Below are positions 49,104 through 60,262 of a stretch of DNA of 64,000 nucleotides, piece by piece. Under the pieces are notes generated by a model. It was not told the origin of the DNA and ran no database searches. It saw nothing but the letters and a program-made list of their open reading frames with translations. Position numbers and translations under genes: made by a program. This DNA is from Himantopus leucocephalus. Taxonomy: Eukaryota > Chordata > Aves > Charadriiformes > Recurvirostridae. The number at the start of each line of letters is the position of its first letter. The first letter of the stretch is position 1. The stretch lies in the NCBI GenBank assembly GCA_003993805.1, contig RSEF01000002.1, positions 66,395,360-66,459,359 on the forward strand, written 5' to 3'.

Positions 49104-52100
49104 ACGTTGCATCTCAGTTTCCCCACATCCATCTGATGTCCTGCCTTCTAAATCCACCTTCAGATTTATGGTTCCTTTCCCATTTGTGGGAGCTTTATTT
49201 TCTCGATAATTCAGATTCGTTGCTTCCAAAGCCTGTCATGCTGCACTGGAATCAATTAGAGCGGACCTTCGGTGCACTGGTAATAATGGGAATCAGCACC
49301 AGTGCAAATATACATGCTGAAGAGTCACCATGCTGGACTGGGACCAGGAAAAGCAGGAGTCTGTTTGTTTTGCTGTGGAAGAGTTTTGGTTGGCAGGGGG
49401 TGCAGTGAATTTGGAAGTCATGAGAACTGAAGTACAACCAACTGGCACCCTTGAATGCTAGACTTGTCCTCGAAGGAGCACTGTGCTTTACAGTGGCAGT
49501 AATGCAAGCCTGTGTTTAGCTGTGTGAGAGCTCTATGGAAAACACCAACAGCAGGTCTAAGAGGGTGACTTATGCTGCTGTTCCTTCAGTTCTGTAAGGC
49601 CAGTAAGAACCAGGTGAGATTATGCTTTTTGTGGTAAAGAACATGCATCTACATCAAAGTGAACTTTCATCCCGTTGTATTTCTTGTCGATTTTTAGCCT
49701 GCATGTCAGGTTTTTACTTGTATAAAGCCCTGCTAGTGTGACAGTGAACATATGTTGTTAGTGTGCAATAATTGTTCTTTAGCTCCTTGTTGGTTAGATT
49801 TATTACCTAAAATAATCATGCTGCTACAGAGGAAAAAGTAAATAAAATGTTTATGATCATGGCAAATCTTGTTTCTCCTTTAAATATTGAAAGGGTTGAA
49901 TGATCTCAATGGCCAAAAATGACTTCAAAATGTATGTATGTTTGTTGACATTGGCTTGGCCAACTTGATATGATTTTCACCATAAGCTTTCTCTTCAGCC
50001 AAAAATCACATCGCATGAGCCAAAGTAGATAAGAGACACGTATACCTCTGAGATCATCACTGCCTGAATTACTGAACAGGTTTCTGCACCTCTTCTGGGC
50101 ATGCACTGGGATGGGAACTTGCCAATAGTATCTCTTTTTCCAGTACATACTATACATAAACACAAATACATATATTACAGCACTTAAATGTAGTGAAATA
50201 AGGGGTGCTGCTTCCCAAGATTTCCTTCTCCTTCCTCACCAATAAAAATAAACAACAAACACACCATTTTTCCTCTTTGACAAAAAACTGTCATATCCAC
50301 AAGGCAATCTAAACTTTGACTTGTCAGACATCATAGAGGAAACAAAGAGGGTTTGGGGGTTTTATCTTTGTTTAACATCTGTCAATATGAACATGAATGT
50401 CTCAAGCTTGTTTTGAAAAGAAACACCTTAGATACTCAAAGGTGCACCTGATTTTTAAAAAACACTAAAATTGTATTTCCAGTACATGGGATGTAGGAAA
50501 CAATGGCAAATTAACTGACTATAGCACTAACATGTTCAGTTTCTGAGCAGCAAACAGAGTCTGGTCCAGCAGGATGTTTAATTTATGCTCCTAACTATAG
50601 GCGTAAGGAGATCAGTGAGAATATTTTCTTTTTTAGTTTGCTGACTGAACCAGAAGTTGTGTGTGCAAGATTTTGTATCAACTCAGAACAATTTTCAGTC
50701 TTTTAACAGTTATTATTTGTTGACCCCATGTTTTTTGCTGTTCTATTTGACCTGAAAGCAGAAAGTTGGTTTCAGCATGATAAATTTCACTTTAATTTTT
50801 TTTAATTATCTTTAATGAAATTTTTGCAATTCTTTTCAATAAAGCATTCATTTGGAAATGGAAAATCTAACCATTGGACTTTGAAAATATGGTACTAAAA
50901 CAGATTGGTTTTTTCTGACCCTTTCTTTTGTTTAAAACCTTGTTCTGCGTTTAGGAGTAGTTTAGTCAGTCCCTGAGCATTTGCTGCATCTCAGACCAAA
51001 TAAAACATTGTCGATAAACTGTTCTCCCAGTCCCAGCTACTGACACCAGTAGCATTATCACATATTAAAACAGGGTGCACTCCAGCCTGTTCTACCAAAC
51101 ATATGTGAACCATATTCATTTTACTCATTTGACAGTAGGGGACGATCAAAACTTCCAGGGGTTAGGTCCTGTATGTTAATTAAATGTATACTGACCCATA
51201 GCCTGGGTTACATTTCAAGACTACTCCTCAGTTCCTTTTTGGAGGAACAGACCTTCCAGTGTGTCTCTAGACCAGGACTGTCCGCCAACATCTTACTGTA
51301 TTTTTCTACTGTTTGGTTGCTTAATGAAAGCGCTGTGCCTGCCCCTCTGGGGAACGGGCTAGCACAAACACACTTTAACCTTTGTGGTTCCCCTCTGAAA
51401 CCTGCAACTGACCCTCCTCCCATGAAAAACTATAAAAGACTTAGACAACAGGATTAAAATAAAAGACTAAACAATATACAGAATGTCACACCTGCCGCAC
51501 TTGTGAATTATTGGTCTCTTAAACTTCTATAACCCAGCACCGTCAGTGACACCCTTTATTTACCCTTAAGGCGCTTGGCAGCTGCTTAAATGGCTGTCTA
51601 TGGCAGTTTTGTGGAAACAATAATAATACATTATAAATCAATGAAAATGAAGTTTTTGCAGTGATAATCTGATATAGATTTGCTAACATTTATATGAAAT
51701 TCAATTCTGTTTGATTGCATCAGCATATGTTTCATTTCTTCCAGCACTATTGATTTTGAAGGTTCTTTACCTATGTCTAAATTATTTCTGTTACAACTTT
51801 GCATTACTGTTTGGAAATAACCTAAATCAACTGAAACCATTTATTTAATTTTTAGCTTTTTTAAAATCTAGTTACTCAAGTAATGTGATCTTAGTTGTAT
51901 TTTTCAATAGACAAAACCTTTTAAAACTCCCAAATCTTCTGTATCATTTACCTGCTAAGACTCCTCTGTAATTAAGTGTGTTGTTATTCCTGGCAAAACC
52001 ACTGAAGTACAAGGGAAGAAAAATAAAATAAGGGCATAAGATTGTATTGCCTAGAGTCTTCATACCAATGAATAAAACCAAGGGGTTTTGTTGAAATGGA

Positions 52101-55100
52101 TGTTGTTAATGCAGATAGAGCAGTGATTACTTAATATGCACAGGCAAGTAGCTGTGTCTGTGTACATTCAGGTGCCGTGTGTACAACAGTGATAATAACC
52201 ATGTCATAGCATCCTCTCAGAGAAAAGGAGAATTGTTGCTATTTCATTGATTTACTATAAAAATTGAGGCACAAAATCTTATGAAATTAGGTACTTCAAA
52301 TGGCTATAAAAGTGTATATAAATAAATGACCTGATTTTGAGACCAACTGGATGCTGTATTCCATCTTCAGCTCTTGGCTTGTATTTTAAGTTGATCATGC
52401 AGAGCATACCACATGCATGTGGACTTGTTAGCTTATACTGTTACTATTTTTGTGTGTGTATGGCACCGCTTCTACCAAAATTTCACCATGGCTTTTGCAT
52501 AGCTATAACACTTGTGGCACAAGGGTCTCTTGTACATAATTTGGATGAGAAACCTTAATGGAATAATATTTTCCTCTGACTTACAAATATTGCCGATTCA
52601 GGCAAAAGTTTGCTTCGGAAAAGTAAATCCTGGCATGAACAAAACACTCTGCTCCACCTGTGTCAGAATGAATTGGGGGGGAGGGGGCATGTATTTTTTA
52701 ATTACTTGGTTTCCATTTATTTTTTTTTCTTAAATATGTCAAAATAAAACTTTCAGTACAAAAACTTAAAATCTAATTCACCTGAAAAGAATAAAAATAA
52801 TAAAAAAGTCAATCACTTCAAAGTACTGATGCTTTGTTCCTAATTAGAAATCCCAATAAAATGGCAGAATCTTGCAATCCCTCATGAAAAAGAATTTCTG
52901 CCTACTGCACAGTTCAAAAAGAGCTCCAGCCTGTGACTCTTTGATAAAGCAGTAGTAGTCGCTGTATGTACCCTTTTGGCATTCTGAATGTCTTTTACTG
53001 TTTCTAACACTCACGATATTTTCCCTGCTTGGGTACCTCTGTCACCACTCTAGCAATATATGGACACCTACCAACTTCAGTGTATCTTTCCCGTGGAAGG
53101 CACAGTCACAAGAACGAGAACTGGCTTTTCTGACCAAAAAATCCTACGCCAGCATGCAAGAGAGAGACACACACACCTGATTTAAACCACTGAAATTAAG
53201 TTCCCTTGCTGTAATACGGTGGGCATGGCCGCAGCTGCACGGTCCCTGAGCGCGAGGAATGACTCTGGCTCACTGGATCAGAAGCAGAACAGCCCAATGC
53301 TTAACTTGCTCATGCCTCTGGCTACTTCTCCTCTGTACACATAAAAGGGTTAGATACTCAACAGAGAAAGAGACTTACCTAGTGAAATGTTGGACAGTAG
53401 AAGTCAAGGATACTTACCGAACACTTTCACATTATAGGGGATTTAAAAATTGCTTACATGAGAACTGACAAAAACATAATTCCCAATCTGTGTCAAGTTC
53501 TCCTTTTTGATACCCATATCAAACACATCTGGGATGCTAGATTTATGTGGTTTCTGTCACTGGCAGGGATTTTTTTCATTCATCTTCTTACTTGGACTGT
53601 GATATTTTTTAATGAGTACACAAAAAAAACATGTTAATGAACCTCAAATTCAGCAAAAAGAAGAGAAAGTCAAAATGACTGTCATACACCACTGATGTGA
53701 AAAACCAGCCACACCTTTTCCCTGCTTTGTACTTCCCCTGGAAAAGGGATCTTTTCCACTAACATCTCTGGACGATTTTAAGGCCAATTGGCCCCATGTA
53801 AACTGGTAAATGGTGTAAGGCAGATTAACAGACAACAACATTTTAATCAGTAATAGCCATTACATAGAAAAACAAATGCTTTTTAAGTGACTTCAGGGAA
53901 TCTAGTTCTGTGAATCAGTATTACTTATATAAACAAGGCTTCAGAGTCACTCGCTGTGTTTCCGTAAGGCCGTTTTCCCTATGAGCCACCAGTGGTAAGT
54001 CACTTCCCTGCTTTAACAAACTTGGGCGTGCAGGACATTACAGAAACTGCCCTTTGTAGCAACTGCACCTGTGCCACGAAGCTTCAGGATGAAAGCTGCA
54101 AAACAATTTTGTGGGACAGAATCATACCTCCCTTCAGGAGTCATTACCCATCTAAAGTCAACAGAAAGCATAACTAACATTTCCTGTAAGATTTTGCTTC
54201 TAAACACAAAAATACAGCCTTCGCCTGTGAAGGACAAAATCTGCCACAGCGAGAGCCTAAACCCCAGGACCGCGTGTGCCCAGCCCCTATCCCACCCCAA
54301 ACAAGGACCTGCCACCTGGGTCAGCAAAGGTGCTGCTGTCTGGGGTACAGGGCAGCTTCTATCAACAGGCCCAAATCATCTCCCTTTACCTGCTGTGCTA
54401 CAGGTTATAGTGCCACAGTGAGGGTACTCAACAGAATAAGCAAAAGACTTAAATCCTCTCTTGGAAAAGCAATAGTTTGGGGTAGGAGGAAGGTCAAGGG
54501 AAGATTCAGACTCTGCGTGGTATTACTTGTTCTTAGGACCGCACCTTAAACTGGTTGCAAAAGACAGATTTTTCCTTTCTTGGTAACTTAGGAATTGTTC
54601 AGGAAAGGAAAATGTAATTAATAGCTACCTTAAATATTTCTCTATTTTTCTGGCTTTTTCCTGTAGCAGAATAGTAACGCCCAGAAGCCGCTGCTTCTGC
54701 TCCTTCACAATTCTATAGGTTTTATGTGTAGCTGTTGGTTGAAAAACTGTCATGGCTGGTTACAGTTTCTTTAAAGGAATGCACTTATCAAGCTCTCTAT
54801 ACCTAGGACACTTTTTCTCAACCTCTGCTTTTTTTCCCCCTTTTTCCTATTTCTCACATTCACTTTCCTACTTTCTTTGCTGCCTCTTTCTCCTTTTTCA
54901 ATCTTTCTCATCTAGCCTTTCCATTGTTATTCACCCTGTTTATTGCTTCAAGCAACCCTGACATACTGGACATCATCTGAAACTACAAACGACAGGATGC
55001 AATAAGCTAGAGAATAGCAGTAATCTGAGGAAAGTTCTTCATTCACTCTTGCTCCTAACTCTCTGTCTTCTTATCCTACATAGAAAATAAAAAAATCAAT

Positions 55101-55529
55101 ACCACCTCACAGAGCTTGATAAAAGTGCTGGACGAGTACAGCAGGCATGCTGGATATAGTAAATTAAAGTGATCAAAATTTTCCAGTCGACTCTGCCTAT
55201 AGCCTACATAAACTAACAACCCTGTCTGCAGAATGTCTGTCACTCTAGAAGCTTTATTTTATCTGTGTCTCTGATTACCTAGAGAATGAGTACATATACG
55301 GTATATGTGTGCACATTTATCTGTATGCATATGTGTGAGAAATAGATAGGAGTAGAAATCAGACTGTGTTTATAACAAATATTTCCTTTTAGATGGTAGA
55401 TTTTGAATTTGCTAACATATTTGTATGCTCAAAATGTTGTGGACATAAATGTTACATTATGGTGAGATTTATACAACCAAGATCAAAATTACTGCATTGT
55501 ATTTAATTTTCAATATGTCATTCCCTGCC
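49104..55529. other. Long gene-free stretch
   Basis: Unique AT-rich DNA. A weak MIR-like word (aaaaattgaggcacaaaatc) lies near 52260. A small CpG cluster lies at 53217-53254, next to a short CA repeat. A pyrimidine-rich tract covers about 54811-54910. The longest named frame is 116 codons (54071-54421, plus), overlapped by a 104-codon antisense frame. No gene is supported. Confidence 0.55.
53217..53254. other. Small CpG cluster
   Basis: Five CpG steps occur in 38 bases (at 53217, 53230, 53240, 53251 and 53253) in a region where CpG is otherwise rare. It is far too short to be a CpG island. Confidence 0.6.
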
Positions 55530-55590
55530 AGGCTAGATTTTAGCCAGTGTAAATCAGCACTTAAAATACCATTTGAAGATCAGGCTTCTT
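55530..55590. repeat. Old palindromic interspersed repeat (type A), fragment
   Basis: ggctagattttagccagtgt followed by aaatcagcac, and later agatcaggctt, fits the type A arm 'ctggtgtaaatcagcac' and its terminal 'gatcagg'. A second member begins about 150 bases downstream. Confidence 0.4.
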
Positions 55591-55734
55591 ACTTTTTCAT
55601 GTTGTTTTTTCAGGTCTAGACATGGCTTAACAATTTCCAATCAATGTCTAAAAATGTATTAGAGAACTGAGAGACAAAGCAGGCAGCAGAGAGATCTGGC
55701 AGTAGCAGGATTCGTAGATCAAATACATGAGAAG

Positions 55735-55810
55735 CTAAATTCTGCCCTCAAAGGCAAATGTGCACGGATGCATTGACTTCAGGGGGACATATGTAAAGGG
55801 TGAAGTGAGG
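55735..55810. repeat. Old palindromic interspersed repeat (type A), good match
   Basis: ctaaattctgccctcaaagg, then gcattgacttcaggggg, then gtaaagggtgaag match the type A subtype 'aaattctgccctca..ca(t/c)tgacttcaatgggg..gtaactgagg'. This copy keeps the arm and the centre in order. Confidence 0.5.
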
Positions 55811-56905
55811 CTTCACATTATTTCACAATCAAAATGCCATAATGTAACAAATTCAGAGAGTGTCTGTACAAGAAGGCTGATCTCGTACTAATTCAGGAGG
55901 AATCCTAGCTTCGAGAAAGTTAATGGCAGAACAGTAAATGCCTTCACCTGGTTCCCTGTGTGCACCTTTCTGGGTATTTAACCTTGGTGGATTATGCCAG
56001 TTTCTGTCTTGTGCTTAAAATAACCTGCATCTGATGAGCTACATAAGGTTAGTAATTCATGCAAGAGGCCTGACCCTCAGGTTTTGGTGCCTGTCCATGC
56101 CAACAAGGGAGAGAGGCTGAGCGCTAGACTGTGCTACAGAGAATCACCTACTTGTCTGGATTTTTATTCCTAAACCCATAGTACTGATCCAGTCCTCTGA
56201 AGGCACCAGACAAAACTTTCTGAAGGAAACCTGCCAGTGTGCCTAAAAATCAAATAAGTCTTTGCCAATATGAATATGTTAAAAAAAAGAAAGAAAAGAA
56301 AAAAGCACTGTCTGAGGCAGTTCCCATCACACCAACTATATTCTCACTGGGCCACACAGAAAAACAACCTGGGGAGGAGAAGTAAGTGTCCAGAATTTTT
56401 TTTTTCCACCCACCAGCTAAGATTGCCTTTCCCTACAGGAAAGCCCTTTCTTTTTCCTCCTCTTTCTCCCCTCTCAGTTCACTGCTGCCATTATACATTC
56501 ACTTTTCTCTTTCCAGGCTTGTACACAATTCTGGACTCTTTTACTACCCCTCCTCTACCAGCACACTCACAGCACATCTAAGAAGGAGCACAGTGCAGCT
56601 CTGAGGTCTTGTTTCTGCCGCTTTTGTTTCCTTTCTCCCTTCTTGCATTGCACCACTCCTGCAACACATGATGGTGCTGAGCTCGTGAGCCTTCTTGGGC
56701 TACTTTTGCCTGTGATCTACACACTTAACAAAGTTCAGCCCACTCAAGCAATGTATGGCAAAAGCACATGGCTTGAGATTCTTGGACTGAAGCTTTCACA
56801 GGGTCTCTGTTGTATTTGTGGCTTTGATTTTTTCGGTGTTCAATTTGAATCGTGCAACGTCTTGTATCCGTATACATGGTTCTTTTTGCACATACAGTTT
56901 TCATG
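55811..56905. other. Gene-free stretch
   Basis: An A/G-rich run lies at about 56280-56307. The longest named frame is 103 codons (56270-56581, plus), rich in lysine, proline and serine because of this run and a C/T-rich patch. No gene is supported. Confidence 0.5.
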
Positions 56906-56970
56906 AATTTTAGGTAGCTAAGGGAGGTTAGGTGCACAAATATACAAGCACTGGTCCTCAAAATGTGTGA
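56906..56970. repeat. Old interspersed repeat (type B)
   Basis: attttaggtagctaagggag, then gttaggtgcacaaata, then ctggtcctcaaaatgtg match the type B order 'attttaggtgcctaagggagttaggcacctaaata..gaggatctggg'. Nearly all block landmarks are present. Confidence 0.5.
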
Positions 56971-57399
56971 TATGGAAAATATAAAATAATTCCAGTTGTA
57001 CACATGGGCAGTGTTTGTTAGGGACCTAAGAGCAATGGTACGGGGCTACACCTGACGTTTGTCTGGGATACTATAGTCTACACATGACCACTCCAAGCAT
57101 AGGGGCCAACAGCAAGAATTTGCAGAAAGAGTGTAGGAGTGTAAATAATACATGGGGAAACCTCTTCAGCCTTACCCAAGCATGGAGTTTGGGGACTTTC
57201 TCCATCAGAGATTGCATCCACCTCACTGAGCTACACAATGAGGTGCTCAACTCTGCTGCACAGCTGCAACACCCACAATGTAATACATTTTGGCCCAAAC
57301 AACATATATCTTTGTTTAGTTTTAAGCCTATTGATGTAATTTAAAGGATTGTACCCTAATCCCCTTTCTATCTGGAACAGTGGATAATTATCCCTTATT

Positions 57400-57530
57400 A
57401 ACTTTTCCCCTATCTTTCATTATTCCATATAGGACTATCACATCCCATTTCTTCACCCTCAGCCACCTCTTTTTCCAGTGGAAGAGTTCTAATCTTTTTA
57501 TTCTTTCCTCATACAGAAGATGGGAGGATT
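57400..57530 (-). mobile_element. Older CR1 relic, ORF2 fragment
   Basis: On the minus strand from 57517 the frame reads LYEERIKRLELFHWKKRWL, then RVKKWDVIVLYGI, and stays open for about 45 codons to a TAA near 57388. The motif YEER..RL.LF...KR.LR is the signature of the CR1 ORF2 region after the reverse-transcriptase core, and the plus-strand string tctttcctcatacagaag is the usual look of that region from the other side. Homology beyond these limits is not clear. It is more diverged than the copies at 8.6 and 11.2 kb. Confidence 0.7.
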
Positions 57531-58164
57531 GTCTTTCAGTTTTATTCTGATTTATTTTCTCTACAAAGGGTATGTTCTCTGCGTGCCTTGTTACTCATGC
57601 ATTTCTCACTAGTACCAATGGGACTTCCAGATAAGCAGGGGAAGGAGCACAATGCAAGCAGAGGATCATTGAGACTTGAACTGGTGCTTCATGGGTGCTC
57701 CTCCTACTTAGTCCAAACCCCACAAAACCCTTGAGAGCTCTGCCAGAGAAAGGGCTGCAGAGCTTGACTTCAAGAAACCTAGCATTTTTCTTCCAGGAGT
57801 CTCAGTGTCTCACTAACCCATTTCCCTTCCTTTCTTTCTTTTCATGTTAATTTTTCTCCACAGTTTACCTTTGCATTTCACCTCCCACTTGGTTCACTTC
57901 TGCAGAGCTCCCTTTCCCCTCATACCGCATACCCTGCATAGAGTACAGCTCCTCTTCAGCTACTCACAGCCAGCTGGAAACCAACACTTGGCTCTCCCTA
58001 GAAGCCAAAAGCATCTTCACTGCAATGCTCCTCACTGCAGGTCAAGCATGTAAACAGTGCAGCTCACTTTGGTGCACAGAGCACCAATCTGGGGGAGCCT
58101 GTGTCCCATAGCAAACAAAGAAACATCTCCAAATGGAATTCATTCCTTGTAGGCTCTCTACTTC

Positions 58165-58192
58165 TTTCTACCAGCTTTCTAGCTGGTAGAAA
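58165..58192. repeat. Perfect 12-bp hairpin with 4-base loop
   Basis: tttctaccagct (58165-58176) and agctggtagaaa (58181-58192) are exact reverse complements around a TTCT loop. It is the tightest hairpin noticed in the window. The stem is too short for a normal pre-miRNA and no flanking terminal repeat is seen. Confidence 0.9.
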
Positions 58193-59397
58193 CTTGGTGG
58201 GAGGTATTGCAGAGTGTCAGATAACTAACTAGTCAGGGACAGCTCTGCCATACTTACCCATGAAGAGCAGTATCTTTGAGAGATCCCATCCATTTTTAGC
58301 ACCTTTCCCCATGATGTGAGGCACCCTCTAGTGAAGGCAACTGACGTAGGACTGCAATTAATTGTGCATATCATCTGATTTTTATAAGCCATCATGGAGA
58401 AAATGCAATGTTAGAATATCCTGTTTCTCTCCTACAAGATCTTAGCTATTTTTGCTTTCATCTGTTGTGTTGTTTCTTCTGAATACCACAAGTAATTACA
58501 CCATGCCATAAACTTATTTCATTTTTTTTAATTCAAAGCCATTTTAAGTTATTCAAGCAGTACAGCTATATTTTTATGCCACTATAACTTAACAGTCAAA
58601 TGGATGGGTAAAAAAATAGCTCCTGGGCTGAGACCCATTTGCCAAGTTTCATTCCAGAGCAATGTTTAGAGTGAAGTTGTAAATCCCTGTGAACAGTGGA
58701 TTTGTAATGAAAATGCTGGCACAGACTTCTAACTATGGCAGCACAAATGATATTGCTAGAATAAAAAGCCATCATGTATTAAATTGGCATGTAAGCATGT
58801 ATCGTAGCATGAATATACGTTCCCCTTCTTTGTATATTGGCATAGGAGCCTCTTTCCTGTTATTATCACGACTTTCTTTTCCTGTACCAAATACCAGATA
58901 ATGAAAATGATCCAGCAGGAAAATGGACTTAAAGTTGTGGAATATTTATTTACTTTGTTTACTATTGAAAAGAAAGCTGTTACAGATAGTATCTTCAACA
59001 AATTTATGCCAGAATATGACAAGCATACCAGTGATCTTGGACAAATATAATTTTTGAGACGTGTATAATTTGCCCAAATCCATGTGGACTTTTCCAGATA
59101 TGACAAGGTGTACCTCTTCAACCATAAGTTATCTTCCTGTACTAAAATGCTAAATCCTGCTTCCACAAAAGATTTTTCAATAAGATAGTTGCAAAAACTC
59201 ATGCAGGACCAACACAAGCTTGTAAAAATAGATTAAAAAATTCAGTGTTATGCCTAAATTCAGAACATGGCAGTTCACAAAGCTTTCAGTCACCAGCTTC
59301 TGGTGGTAAATATCACAAGAATATCTACTGAGCATCTGTAGTCAGAGCAGCTCTCCAAGCACAGCAGAAGCTACAGGGGTGCTGTCAAGATAGACTC

Positions 59398-59447
59398 AGC
59401 GTTTGGGCTTTGTAATGTAACATGTTGATTTTACAAAGCCCAACACT
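59398..59447. repeat. Long imperfect hairpin (about 16 pairs)
   Basis: The left arm gtttgggctttgtaa (59401-59415) pairs with the right arm ttacaaagcccaac (59431-59444), with one bulged T and a 15-base loop; a few more pairs are possible outwards to 59398 and 59447. It could be the tip of a small RNA hairpin or the remains of a palindromic transposon. Confidence 0.8.
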
Positions 59448-60217
59448 AAAGAAATCACTCATCTTTGTTTATAATCAAATATTTCGCTTGTATCCCTGAC
59501 AAGTTGTCATGATGATATGTTGCTGCATGATAACCAGCCAGTGAGACTGCCTGAAAAAGGCAGTGTCCCCACTGCTCTTGATGCTTCTTGTGTTTTTCTC
59601 CTTCTTTTCACTGCCATAGCTGGAATTTTCCTTCTCACCTGCTTTCCCCGCTCCCCCTTTCTGATGCCCATGCCCATCAGCACCATTTCCCTCTTGTCTT
59701 TCTGCATAGTGCGTTTCCCTGGCTGCCCGTACAGGTGTCAGAAATGGAGGGAGAGGTAGTTAAATGGGAAAGCAGTTGATCCCACCTTTTTGAGAAAAAT
59801 CCTGAGAAAGGATGAGCTGCCCTTAAAGAGAAGGCAAAAAAGAATATTTGCAAAGAAGCTTAGGGAAAGGATGAAATTATGCATATTATCTGAAAAAAAT
59901 GCAGGAAAGGTGACAAGCCTTGGGCTCTCCAATGCCCACAAGCAGTCAGACAGACCTCTGTTTTATGTCTAACCAAGAAGTGGCAAACCTAACAGAGTCA
60001 GTATGTCTTTACATAGGAGGGAAAATGATGCCTGCGTCATAGATAACAGCCGTTCCAGCAGTATCCTGTTCCCTTATCATGACAATCTCTTCTTAAAGCC
60101 CTGGCCAGCCTCACTCAGCCCATACGCCGCCAGATTGAATGAGCTCACAACTTGACATGCCATCACTGCACTCAAGAAGTCCACGTCCTCTTTAGGCTAA
60201 GCCCATTCTATACAATA

Positions 60218-60262
60218 GGCCAAATTCAGTGCTAGCATGAGAATATGGTGCTCCGTTGCAAT
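60218..60262. repeat. Old palindromic interspersed repeat (type A), fragment
   Basis: aggccaaattcagtgctagc and, after a gap, gtgctccgttgcaat resemble the type A subtype 'ggccaaattcagtgctggtg..ggtgcaactccattg'. The match is short and diverged. Confidence 0.35.

Larger units (their letters stand above)
57531..60217. other. Gene-free stretch with two hairpins
   Basis: The longest frame is 153 codons (58756-59217, minus). It is rich in cysteine, isoleucine and tyrosine, shows no recognised family and is best read as a chance frame. Two inverted repeats are listed separately. Confidence 0.55.
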
